Shown: positions 8,601-15,638 of the stretch, in pieces | How the letters are laid out: every line of letters starts with the position of its first letter | How positions within the stretch are numbered: the stretch's first letter is position 1 | From: an uncultured Flavobacteriaceae bacterium | GTDB lineage: Bacteria > Bacteroidota > Bacteroidia > Flavobacteriales > Flavobacteriaceae | Length of the DNA: 64,000 bases | NCBI GenBank assembly: GCA_947501625.1 | Contig: CANMWN010000001.1 | Location: forward strand, 1-64,000 | Direction: 5' to 3' | The notes under the pieces: generated by a model | Seen by the model: only the letters and a program-made list of their open reading frames with translations | What the model was told of the DNA's origin: nothing | The model's database searches: none | Program-made: the position numbers and the translations under genes

Positions 8601-9542
8601 CTATTGAAATGCCGTATAAATAAATGATATATATAATAGTAATAGAATTAACCCTTTAATTCTACTTAATTTATATCTCTTTGGCAAAAACACCAGTGGA
8701 ATTAATATTGCGGCAACTCCTAACATCCAATAAATATTTGTTAATACTTCAGGCTCGGTGACTCTTATAGGAGTTATTAAAGCAGTAATCCCAATTACAG
8801 ATCCAATATTAAATATATTTGACCCAATTAAATTACCAAGTGAAATCGCCTTTTCACCTTTAAGAGCGGCAATAATTGAGGCTGCTAATTCAGGAACACT
8901 CGTTCCAATTGCAATTACTGTTGCTCCAATAACACCTTCACTTATTCCCATTTTTTGAGCAATATCTTTTGCTCCTTCTACTAACCAATCTGAACCAAAA
9001 TACAAAGCTGAACTACCTATAAGCAACCAAAATAAAATCTTTGGATAACCAACTTTTTCTAAACTTTCATCGACCTCTTCTACTTCAAAGTTCTTTTGTT
9101 TTCTTGCTTTAGTTATCATAAAATATACAAAAACTATTAAGAATAATAATAACAACAATCCTTCATAAAAAGTAATTACATTGTCATTAATAATAAAATA
9201 ATAGAACAATAATGAAATTAGCATCATTGCCGGCCAATTCATTTTATAGAAATCTTTATCTACTATTATTGGAGCAATAATAGCAGTAATTCCAAGTACT
9301 AGAGCAATATTTGCAATATTAGAGCCAATTACATTTCCAAGTGCTAAATCTGGCGATCCATCTAAAGCCGCTTTCAAACTCACTAATAATTCAGGTGCCG
9401 AAGTAGCAAATGAGACAACAGTCATTCCAATTATTAATTTAGAAAGGCTTAATTTAAACGATAATGCAACCGACGATCTAACCAAAAACTCTCCTCCTAT
9501 AACCAGCAGTACAAATCCAACAATTATTAATGCAATACTCAT
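8601..9542 (-). CDS. Calcium/sodium antiporter, CaCA family (YrbG-like)
   Basis: An inner-membrane cation antiporter of 313 residues with about ten membrane segments. The two inverted alpha-repeats are clear: SFATSAPELLVSLKAA...GNVIGSNIANIALVLG in the first half and AIGTSVPELAASIIAAL...GNLIGSNIFNIGSVIG in the second, carrying the ion-coordinating Glu and Asn/Ser residues. A charged cytoplasmic loop (KARKQKNFEVEEVDESLEK) separates the halves. Probably exchanges Ca2+ for Na+ or H+; the exact ion is not determined by sequence. It is transcribed alone. Confidence 0.9.
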   Translation of the reverse strand: MSIALIIVGFVLLVIGGEFLVRSSVALSFKLSLSKLIIGMTVVSFATSAPELLVSLKAALDGSPDLALGNVIGSNIANIALVLGITAIIAPIIVDKDFYKMNWPAMMLISLLFYYFIINDNVITFYEGLLLLLFLIVFVYFMITKARKQKNFEVEEVDESLEKVGYPKILFWLLIGSSALYFGSDWLVEGAKDIAQKMGISEGVIGATVIAIGTSVPELAASIIAALKGEKAISLGNLIGSNIFNIGSVIGITALITPIRVTEPEVLTNIYWMLGVAAILIPLVFLPKRYKLSRIKGLILLLLYISFIYTAFQ

Positions 9543-9633
9543 ATAAATAATTTTTGTGCGAATATACTAAATACTGAAATGATTAAATTATAGAAGTGAA
9601 AATAGAATCACTTAATTTATAAAATTATGTTAA

Positions 9634-9669
9634 AACTATAAAAATAGTTGTTCAACTACAAAAATAGTT
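9634..9669 (+). promoter_or_regulatory. Operator array upstream of the BlaI-type repressor
   Basis: Four alternating half-sites AACTA / TAGTT form two 16-bp dyads, AACTAT-AAAA-ATAGTT (9634-9649, perfect) and AACTAC-AAAA-ATAGTT (9654-9669, one mismatch), 20 bp centre to centre. The space between them makes a third perfect dyad, TAGTTG-TT-CAACTA (9645-9658). The array abuts the -7 element and covers the -33 region, as expected for a BlaI/MecI repressor binding its own promoter. Confidence 0.75.
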
Positions 9670-9670
9670 A

Positions 9671-9678
9671 TACATTTG
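9671..9678 (+). promoter_or_regulatory. blaI-M56 operon promoter -7 element
   Basis: TACATTTG, directly after the operator array and 18 bases before the chosen start codon at 9697. Its presence rules out the TTG at 9676 as a start codon. Confidence 0.65.
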
Positions 9679-9696
9679 TTTCATCAAAGATATAAT

Positions 9697-10056
9697 ATGG
9701 AAAAACTAACAAATAAAGAAGAAGAAATAATGCAAGTTTTATGGCGATTAGAAAAAGCATTTGTTAAAGAAATTTTAACTGAATTGCCTAAAGAACTTCA
9801 TTATAATACTGTTTCTACAACTATAAGAAAAATGGAAGATAAAGGTTTTGTGAAACATAATGCTTTTGGAAAAACACATCAATACTATCCTGCAATAAGC
9901 AAAGAAAAATATAGAAATAGTTTTATGAAAAAAACTATCAATAATTATTTCGAGAATTCTTATAAAAATGTAGTTTCATTCTTTGCAAATGAAGAAAACA
10001 TAAGTGTAGATGAACTAAAAGAAATTATAGAATTAATAGAAAAAAAGAAAAAATAA
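9697..10056 (+). CDS. BlaI/MecI/CopY-family transcriptional repressor
   Basis: A 119-residue winged-helix repressor: MEKLTNKEEEIMQVLWRLEKAFVKEI opens the typical HTH, followed by YNTVSTTIRKMEDKGFVKH (recognition helix and wing) and a C-terminal dimerisation region ending in ELIEKKKK. In the family it dimerises, represses a neighbouring membrane metalloprotease gene and is cleaved when that protease senses a signal. The start ATG at 9697 is chosen because the upstream TTG overlaps the -7 element. One base separates its stop from the M56 gene, so the two are cotranscribed and probably coupled. Confidence 0.9.
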   Translation: MEKLTNKEEEIMQVLWRLEKAFVKEILTELPKELHYNTVSTTIRKMEDKGFVKHNAFGKTHQYYPAISKEKYRNSFMKKTINNYFENSYKNVVSFFANEENISVDELKEIIELIEKKKK

Positions 10057-10057
10057 T

Positions 10058-11674
10058 ATGGAATACTTATTAAAATCTTCGGCATTAATAATACTATTTT
10101 ATAGTTTCTATAAAATAGTATTAGAAAAAGAGACATTTTTTCAACACAATAGATTTTTTTTGATAATTGGCATTATTAGTTCTTTACTTATTCCATTATT
10201 GGTTATTCCAATTTATATTGAACCAACACCAATTGATTTATCAAGTATTTCAGTAACTGAACAAAGTTCATCAATGACGACTCTTCAAAGTTATAATTGG
10301 AATATATTGCTTAACATTATTTATGTAAGCGGTATTATTTTTCTTTTAGGTAAACTCTTGATTAATTTATATTCTCTAGTTAATTTAATAGTAAGTTCAC
10401 ACAAAATAAAGAAAAGTAAATTTACATTTGCTATTACTTCAAAAGATACCACACCTTTTTCTTTCTTTAATTTTATAGTTTATAACCCAACTAAATTTAA
10501 AGACAATGAGTTAAAACAAATAATAACTCATGAAAAAATACATGCTAAAGAGGTACATTCAATTGATATCATATTGGCACAATTATTAACCACCATATTC
10601 TGGTTTAATCCAATAGTTTGGTTGTATAAAAAAGAGATTACACAAAATCTTGAATTCATTGCAGATGAGAAGGCTCAAGAAAAATTGGAATGCGAAGAAA
10701 GCTACCAAAAATTGATCTTAAAAACTTGTTTACCGAAAAATCAGTTGGCAATGACCAACAATTTTTATAATTCATTAATCAAAAAACGAATAATTATGTT
10801 ACACAAAAATCGCTCAAAGAGCACTAACAAATGGAAGTATGCACTAATGATTCCAATCTTAGTTGCATTTATTATGGGTTTCAATACCAAAACAATTGCA
10901 CAAAATATTGTAGTTGAACACGATGAAGAAATTATTACAGAAGACAATAAACTAGTTGTAATAAGTAAAGACACAAAAGATTCTGAATTAAAAGAGATTC
11001 AGAATGATTTAAAAAAAGAAGGAGTAACTGCAACTTTTAAAAACGTAAAACGAAACGGAGATGGGGAAATCACTCGAATCGCTATTGATTTAAAATCTAA
11101 AAACTCTTCAGCCAATTACAATATGCACTCCGATGAAGCTATTAAAACAATCGTTATTTCTTCTAGTGACAATGGAAAGAGTTTATCAATCATGAATGCT
11201 GGTAGCAAAAATCACGATAATGATTACTATTTTGTTTCTAAAGATGGAGAGCATAAAATTCATTCAAAAGGAAAAGGAAATCATTTTATTGTTTTGGATT
11301 CTGATGAAGACAATATTTCACATACTAGTGATAAAGATGTATTTGTAATAAAATCAAAAGATAAAAACGGAAAAGTAAAAATCATCGAAATTGATGATGA
11401 TGAAGATAATGATGTTGAATGGGTTACAGAAAAAAAGAACAACTCTAAAGTAGAGATAGTACGAAAAAAAGGAAAGGAAAATGTTTTTATTTCAGATTTT
11501 CATAATGACGCTATTGTTTATATAAACGGTAAGAAAAGTTCTAAAAAGCAAATGGACAAGTTGAATCCTAATGATATAGAAAGAGTAAATGTATTGAAAG
11601 GAGATTCTGCAGAAAAAAAATATGGTAAAAAAGCGCGTGAAGGTGTAATTGAAATTACTACTAAGGAAAAATAA
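10058..11674 (+). CDS. M56 (BlaR1-like) membrane metallopeptidase with TonB-plug-like tail
   Basis: A 538-residue sensor/protease partner of the BlaI-type repressor. Membrane segments lie near residues 5-20, 28-50, 83-110 and 265-280. The gluzincin motif H158-E-K-I-H162 sits on the cytosolic side, with the downstream NLEFIADEKA helix supplying the third ligand. Instead of the penicillin-binding domain of BlaR1, the C-terminal half (about 285-538) is a charged, repetitive exported region. Its last 55 residues (IVYINGKKSSKKQMDKLNPNDIERV, then VLKGDSAEKKYGKKAREGVIEITTK) resemble the plug region of TonB-dependent receptors, a combination typical of Bacteroidota M56 proteins. The inducing signal is unknown. 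Confidence 0.88.
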   Translation: MEYLLKSSALIILFYSFYKIVLEKETFFQHNRFFLIIGIISSLLIPLLVIPIYIEPTPIDLSSISVTEQSSSMTTLQSYNWNILLNIIYVSGIIFLLGKLLINLYSLVNLIVSSHKIKKSKFTFAITSKDTTPFSFFNFIVYNPTKFKDNELKQIITHEKIHAKEVHSIDIILAQLLTTIFWFNPIVWLYKKEITQNLEFIADEKAQEKLECEESYQKLILKTCLPKNQLAMTNNFYNSLIKKRIIMLHKNRSKSTNKWKYALMIPILVAFIMGFNTKTIAQNIVVEHDEEIITEDNKLVVISKDTKDSELKEIQNDLKKEGVTATFKNVKRNGDGEITRIAIDLKSKNSSANYNMHSDEAIKTIVISSSDNGKSLSIMNAGSKNHDNDYYFVSKDGEHKIHSKGKGNHFIVLDSDEDNISHTSDKDVFVIKSKDKNGKVKIIEIDDDEDNDVEWVTEKKNNSKVEIVRKKGKENVFISDFHNDAIVYINGKKSSKKQMDKLNPNDIERVNVLKGDSAEKKYGKKAREGVIEITTKEK

Positions 11675-11693
11675 TTTCTGTTTCAAAACTATT

Positions 11694-11731
11694 AAACACA
11701 CCAATTTTAATAATAAAATTGGTGTGTTTCA
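11694..11731 (+). terminator. Hairpin after the M56 gene
   Basis: A perfect 16-bp stem (AAACACACCAATTTTA / TAAAATTGGTGTGTTT) with loop ATAA. The trailing T-run is short, so it may act as a terminator or as an mRNA-stabilising 3' end. Confidence 0.7.
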
Positions 11732-11749
11732 ATTTCATATCTATACCTT

Positions 11750-12751
11750 ATGAAAAAAATTACTTTTTTAGCACTATTCTTTTTGTGTTTCTCTTTAAAT
11801 TCTCAAACAATAGATGCGTATATATTTGACAAGAATACCTCAGAACCTCTATTTGGCACCACTATATACATTGATGGTACAACGATTGGCACAACAACAA
11901 ACTCAGAAGGCTATTTTGAGTTAGATTTAAAGAATTCAAAAAACTCAAATCTAATTATTAGTTTCTTAGGTTACCAAACGCAAGTTTTTGAAGTAAACAG
12001 TTCACAATTTCCAAAAAATATATACCTAGAAGAAAGTGAAAGTCAACTAGACGAAGTCATTGTTGAACCTGACAATTGGAGTAGAGAGCGAAAATTAAGG
12101 ATTTTTAAATCAGAGTTTCTTGGAAAAACTGAAGCAAGTAAATATTGCAAAATCATAAATGAAAAAGATATTACTCTTATATATAAAGCATCCAGTAACA
12201 CTTTAATAGCCTATTCTGAAAAACCTATAATAATAAAAAATAAGTATTTAGGGTATCAAATTAACTATAACCTCATGGATTTTGAAATTAAATTCAATTA
12301 CGACACTATGGGTTTGTTACATACACATAAAGTATATTATGTCGGCACAAGTTATTTTACTGAATTACATAAAAAAACTAAGAAAAAGGTATTAAAAAAT
12401 AGAGCAAATGAATATTATGGTTCACTATTACATTTTATGCGTTCACTTGCCAATAAAAGATTATCTGAAAACAAGTTTAGAATCTTTGATAAAAGTTTTC
12501 AAATTCCTACCTATAAATATTTTGATATAACTAGAGAAGATAATCAAACACAAGTAACATTGTTAAAGAAAAAACTAAATATTCTATACGATCAATTTGA
12601 TCAATCTTCCATCCAACTTCAAAATGATAATACAAAATTTCTAATCGATGAATTTGGAAATTATTCACCTCCCAATAATTTAATTTTTGGTGGAAACTTG
12701 GGTAAAAAAAGAGTCTCAAATATGCTACCTTTAAACTTTGAAATCAAATAA
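11750..12751 (+). CDS. Exported protein with carboxypeptidase-regulatory-like domain
   Basis: Of 333 residues, the first 19 (MKKITFLALFFLCFSLNSQ) form a signal peptide. Residues about 20-95 form a CarboxypepD_reg-like beta-sandwich (IDAYIFDKNTSEPLFGTTIYIDG, then TNSEGYFEL, then FLGYQTQVFEV), the domain found at the N-terminus of SusC/TonB-dependent receptors. The remainder (about 105-333) is not recognised and does not look like a barrel long enough for a receptor. Likely periplasmic or attached to the outer membrane; function unknown. Confidence 0.75.
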   Translation: MKKITFLALFFLCFSLNSQTIDAYIFDKNTSEPLFGTTIYIDGTTIGTTTNSEGYFELDLKNSKNSNLIISFLGYQTQVFEVNSSQFPKNIYLEESESQLDEVIVEPDNWSRERKLRIFKSEFLGKTEASKYCKIINEKDITLIYKASSNTLIAYSEKPIIIKNKYLGYQINYNLMDFEIKFNYDTMGLLHTHKVYYVGTSYFTELHKKTKKKVLKNRANEYYGSLLHFMRSLANKRLSENKFRIFDKSFQIPTYKYFDITREDNQTQVTLLKKKLNILYDQFDQSSIQLQNDNTKFLIDEFGNYSPPNNLIFGGNLGKKRVSNMLPLNFEIK

Positions 12752-13067
12752 AATTCAGAAAAAAAATAATCTAAACTATATTTTCACGCTTTTTTTAAAT
12801 CTTTTTCCCTTTACTTTTCAAAAACATTAAAAAATTCTCCTTTATTTAATTACATTAAATAACATTTTTATACTTATGAGTTATATTTATAAACTATAAT
12901 TAAGTATATCATATTTTAAATTAAAACCATTACTATTATTAAAGTTATATTATGTAATTTATTAAATTAATAACATATATTTTATTTGGTGGTTAATCTT
13001 CTCTGGTTATATATTGAAAAAACAAACTCGAAATTAATTCAAATATTAACCATTAAAACTAAATTTT
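12752..13067. other. AT-rich intergenic region without recognised features
   Basis: About 315 bases, over 80 percent A+T by eye, with no ORF of note, no tRNA and no convincing hairpin. It precedes a 26-codon ORF and the conserved 49-residue small-protein gene. Confidence 0.4.
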
Positions 13068-13148
13068 ATGCTACTACTTTTTTTAAAAATTGTTTCCTAT
13101 TTATTAAGTGGAGAATTAATTCAAATGATATTATCATTTTTTAATTAG
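13068..13148 (+). CDS. Possible 26-residue hydrophobic peptide
   Basis: ATG at 13068 opens a 26-codon frame (MLLLFLKIVSYLLSGELIQM..., ending SFFN) that could form one amphipathic or membrane helix. It is followed 15 bases later by a hairpin with a T-run (13164-13195), which suggests a short transcript. There is no recognised promoter or family; it may be a chance ORF. Confidence 0.25.
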   Translation: MLLLFLKIVSYLLSGELIQMILSFFN

Positions 13149-13163
13149 GCAAATAAAACTCAT

Positions 13164-13195
13164 AGCAATCATTAATTACATCGATTGCTTTTTTA
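13164..13195 (+). terminator. Short hairpin with T-run
   Basis: AGCAATC (13164-13170) and GATTGCT (13183-13189) flank a 12-base loop and are followed by TTTTT. A weak intrinsic terminator ahead of the small-protein promoter. Confidence 0.4.
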
Positions 13196-13200
13196 TTTTA

Positions 13201-13208
13201 TATTTTTG
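13201..13208 (+). promoter_or_regulatory. -7 element of the 49-residue protein gene
   Basis: TATTTTTG ends only six bases before the ATG at 13215, so the mRNA would have almost no leader. No TTG is present at the consensus distance. Confidence 0.45.
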
Positions 13209-13214
13209 CAACGT

Positions 13215-13364
13215 ATGAACAAAAGTCTATTTAAAATTCTTGCAAAAATTAATAAAGTGATACTACCCTCTTTCACTAAAAGAGAGTTAAATATTGCTAA
13301 TGCAAAAAAATGGCAATTAGCCATAATTGGTTGGAGATATTTTGTAACCAAAAATAGTTTGTAA
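13215..13364 (+). CDS. Conserved small basic protein, 49 residues
   Basis: Encodes MNKSLFKILAKINKVILPSF, continuing TKRELNIANAKKWQLAIIGWRYFVTKNSL. It is basic with an amphipathic N-terminus and a central LAIIGWR segment. I recognise this as a small protein type that recurs in Flavobacteriia, sometimes labelled SsrA-binding-like in databases without real support. The frame, the -7 element upstream and its position just before tRNA-Arg support a real gene. Function unknown. Confidence 0.7.
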   Translation: MNKSLFKILAKINKVILPSFTKRELNIANAKKWQLAIIGWRYFVTKNSL

Positions 13365-13387
13365 TAATATAAAAGTTACTATATTTG
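13358..13387 (+). promoter_or_regulatory. tRNA-Arg promoter
   Basis: TTTG at 13358-13361, 18 bases, TATATTTG at 13380-13387, then 12 bases to the mature tRNA 5' end. It overlaps the last codons of the small-protein gene. Confidence 0.7.
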
Positions 13388-13399
13388 CACCCTCAAATT

Positions 13400-13473
13400 G
13401 GCCTCGTGGCGCAACTGAATAGCGCATCTGATTACGGCTCAGAAGGTTATAGGTTTGAATCCTATCGAGGTCA
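13400..13473 (+). tRNA. tRNA-Arg (anticodon ACG)
   Basis: A 74-base cloverleaf: acceptor GGCCTCG / CGAGGTC, D-stem GCGC/GCGC, anticodon stem TCTGA/TCAGA around TTACGGC, T-stem ATAGG/CCTAT. The anticodon ACG reads CGN arginine codons after A34 deamination by TadA. CCA is not encoded. The D-loop (AACTGAATA) lacks the usual GG and the T-loop is TTTGAAT, so the G19-C56 tertiary pair appears replaced by A-U. Confidence 0.95.
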
Positions 13474-13491
13474 CGAATGAATAGTTCAATT

Positions 13492-13526
13492 AGAAAAAAC
13501 GCCAAGTTCACTTGAGCGTTTTTTTG
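13492..13526 (+). terminator. Terminator after tRNA-Arg
   Basis: Stem AAAAAACGC-CAAG / CTTG-(A)-GCGTTTTTT with a TTCA loop and a T-run of seven, 18 bases after the tRNA. Confidence 0.85.
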
Positions 13527-13666
13527 TTTGAATTATTCTCAAAGCAGAGTTTTACAGGATGAGCGAATAAAATGAGTTCAATCCTACTTTTAATCAAGAA
13601 TGTCATTTTCTTTTGTTGATTCTTAAAAACGGAGCTTTACAGAAGATACAATCTTTCAAATTCACA
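13527..13666. other. Intergenic spacer with two related short segments
   Basis: About 140 bases without an ORF. Two similar segments (GCAGAGTTTTACAGGATGA near 13544 and CGGAGCTTTACAGAAGATA near 13630) look like degenerate copies of a short intergenic repeat. Nothing else recognised. Confidence 0.3.
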
Positions 13667-13700
13667 AAAAAGCCCAAAACAAAATTGTTTTAGGCTTTTA
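13667..13700 (-). terminator. Terminator of the small membrane-protein gene
   Basis: Stem AAAAGCC(C)AAAAC / GTTTT(A)GGCTTTT with one mismatch; on the minus strand it is followed by TTTTTT. It lies downstream of the minus-strand gene ending at 13742. Confidence 0.65.
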
Positions 13701-13741
13701 CTTTAGTAAAATGATTGCTATGGAGGAATACTAAAGATATT

Positions 13742-13867
13742 TTATAATCCAAATATCGTTTTAAAACCTACAGCAAATGTATATAAGATTGCTGATGAAA
13801 TAATTCCAATTGTTAACCATACAAAAACAAACATTGAGCGATCCATTATTCTATTTATTGTTTTCAT
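13742..13867 (-). CDS. Small single-pass membrane protein
   Basis: With the ATG at 13867 the product is 41 residues: a short basic N-terminus (MKTINRIMDRS), one hydrophobic helix (about residues 12-35, MFVFVWLTIGIISSAILYTF) and a short tail. A further upstream ATG at 13960 adds a sequence that looks like random translation. Its own terminator downstream supports expression. No family recognised. Confidence 0.45.
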   Translation of the reverse strand: MKTINRIMDRSMFVFVWLTIGIISSAILYTFAVGFKTIFGL

Positions 13868-14002
13868 AATTATTGTATTTAGAGTTAATAAAAGTATTAT
13901 TCCGTCATGTAATTTTTTAAATTTTATTGTTATATACCTAAAACGCAAAGAGTATTCCAAAATTGTATTTCATATTCTCTTTAAGAATTTTTTAACATAA
14001 AA

Positions 14003-14026
14003 AAAGCCTGAATAAATTCAGGCTTT
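14003..14026 (-). terminator. Terminator of the downstream M28 peptidase gene
   Basis: Perfect 11-bp stem AAAGCCTGAAT / ATTCAGGCTTT; on the minus strand it is followed by seven T. Confidence 0.85.
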
Positions 14027-14031
14027 AAAAA

Positions 14032-15552
14032 TTATTCTTTATCAATAACTATCCTTTTATCTTTATTTGCTACCTCCCAAGCAGTATGAAAAATTAGCTG
14101 CGCTCTTTTCTGTAACAATTCAAATAAAATTTTATCAACTGTATCAGTAGGCTTATGATAATCAGCATGCGGACCATTTCCGTAAGAAATAATTGGAATT
14201 CCATTTTTTGCAAAGTTCCAGTGATCAGAACGATAATAAAACCTCTCTGGATGATTCTTATCATTATAGGTATAATCTAAATGCAATTGTGTATATTTTT
14301 TATTAGTTGATTCGTTAATATTATGCAATTCGGTAGATAAAGCATCAGAACCAATTAATCGAATATAATCACCTTTATCTTCGTACTCCTTACCTATTCT
14401 TCCAATCATATCCATATTCAAATTAACTACAGTATTTTCTAATGCAAATACAGGATTATCTGTATAATACTCTGAGCCTAAAAGACCTTTCTCCTCACCA
14501 GTTACAGTCATAAAAAGAATACTTCTTCTTGGTCCATTTCCTTCAGCTTTAGCTTTTGCAAAAGCTTCTGCCATTTCCATAATTGCAACAGTTCCAGAGC
14601 CATCATCATCAGCGCCATTATAAATTTCACCATTTTTTATCCCTTCATGATCATAGTGCGCAGTCATTACAATCACTTCATCTTTAAATTCTGAACCTTC
14701 TAAATAACCCAAAACATTTTCTGAAATTATTTTTTTTGCCTCATAACTTATCTTATAATATGATTTCTTTGGTTTAACTTTCTTTATTGATTTTAATTTT
14801 CCTGCTTTAAAATCTTCAATGGCTTTTGTTAATTTTTCAAATGGTTTGCCTAAAATCTCGCTAGCTGTTGTTGGGTTAATATAAAATGCTCCTGAAGCAA
14901 CTTCTTGAGAGTTTTCTTTATCTAATGCTATTGTTTCTCTTGTTAGAAAGGATTTAAATCTAGTTAAAAGTGAAAAGTACTCTTTATCAGTTAGGGCATT
15001 AACTACATAAGCCATTTTTGCCCCTCTTTTTGCACCAAATTCCAAGGCTTTTCTTCTTTCTCCTCTATTAGAATTTATAAGCAATATTGATTTTCCCTTT
15101 ATATCTAATCCTTCAAATTCTTTCTCGCTTCCGCTTCCTACAAAAACTACTTCAGAAGTTATTTCGCCAGTGTTTTGAGCATCACCATAATAGAAAAAAT
15201 CTTTAACGTTGATTAATGATTTATCACCTACTTTTAAGTAAACTTCACCTGCTTTTGATGATTTCAATTTTACGTCTTGATAATAGCCATTTCCAGTTTT
15301 CACGGGCCCTTTCAATCCCAACTCTTCAAAGTGAGCGCGAATAAATGCAGCAGCCATTTTTTGCCCTCTTTTCCCTGTTTCTCTTCCTTCGAGAGCATCT
15401 GAAGCTAAGATATTTAAGTCTTGTTTTAAATCTTCAACAGTAATTGTGCTAGCATATTTCATTGCCAAAGAATCTTGTTGAGCAGTTGTGTTTTGTATAA
15501 GCGTAAAAGCAAATACAAAAAATAGTACGGATAATTTTGATATATTTTTCAT
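14032..15552 (-). CDS. Exported M28-family zinc peptidase (copy 1)
   Basis: A 506-residue secreted di-zinc exopeptidase. Signal peptide about 1-24 (ending NTTAQ). A protease-associated-type insert spans about 110-270. The M28 core has HYDHEGIKNGEIYNGADDDGSG (His and Asp metal ligands), EEKGLLGSEYY (catalytic Glu), NMDMIGR (Asp ligand) and the final His in HADYHKPTDT. It is a close tandem paralogue of the gene at 15639-17150, sharing long identical stretches. A hairpin separates the two and no -7 element is visible for this copy, so it may depend on read-through. Substrate preference, aminopeptidase or dipeptidase, is not evident. Confidence 0.9.
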   Translation of the reverse strand: MKNISKLSVLFFVFAFTLIQNTTAQQDSLAMKYASTITVEDLKQDLNILASDALEGRETGKRGQKMAAAFIRAHFEELGLKGPVKTGNGYYQDVKLKSSKAGEVYLKVGDKSLINVKDFFYYGDAQNTGEITSEVVFVGSGSEKEFEGLDIKGKSILLINSNRGERRKALEFGAKRGAKMAYVVNALTDKEYFSLLTRFKSFLTRETIALDKENSQEVASGAFYINPTTASEILGKPFEKLTKAIEDFKAGKLKSIKKVKPKKSYYKISYEAKKIISENVLGYLEGSEFKDEVIVMTAHYDHEGIKNGEIYNGADDDGSGTVAIMEMAEAFAKAKAEGNGPRRSILFMTVTGEEKGLLGSEYYTDNPVFALENTVVNLNMDMIGRIGKEYEDKGDYIRLIGSDALSTELHNINESTNKKYTQLHLDYTYNDKNHPERFYYRSDHWNFAKNGIPIISYGNGPHADYHKPTDTVDKILFELLQKRAQLIFHTAWEVANKDKRIVIDKE

Positions 15553-15584
15553 GTTTTTAAAATTACATTAAATAATTAAAAATT

Positions 15585-15617
15585 AAAGCCTATTTCAAAT
15601 TTTGAAATAGGCTTTTT
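15585..15617 (-). terminator. Hairpin between the tandem M28 genes
   Basis: A perfect 15-bp inverted repeat AAAGCCTATTTCAAA / TTTGAAATAGGCTTT. On the minus strand it is followed by a moderately T-rich tract (AATTTTTAATTATT), so termination is probably partial. Confidence 0.6.
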
Positions 15618-15638
15618 AAATGTTTATAAATACAAAGA

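Noticed and set aside
9676-9696. TTG start extending the BlaI-type repressor by seven residues
   Set aside because: The TTG is part of the TACATTTG promoter element, so it would not be transcribed; the ATG at 9697 gives a normal N-terminus.
13317-13511. 64-codon frame across tRNA-Arg on the minus strand
   Set aside because: It covers a tRNA gene and its terminator; such hits are a frequent annotation artefact.
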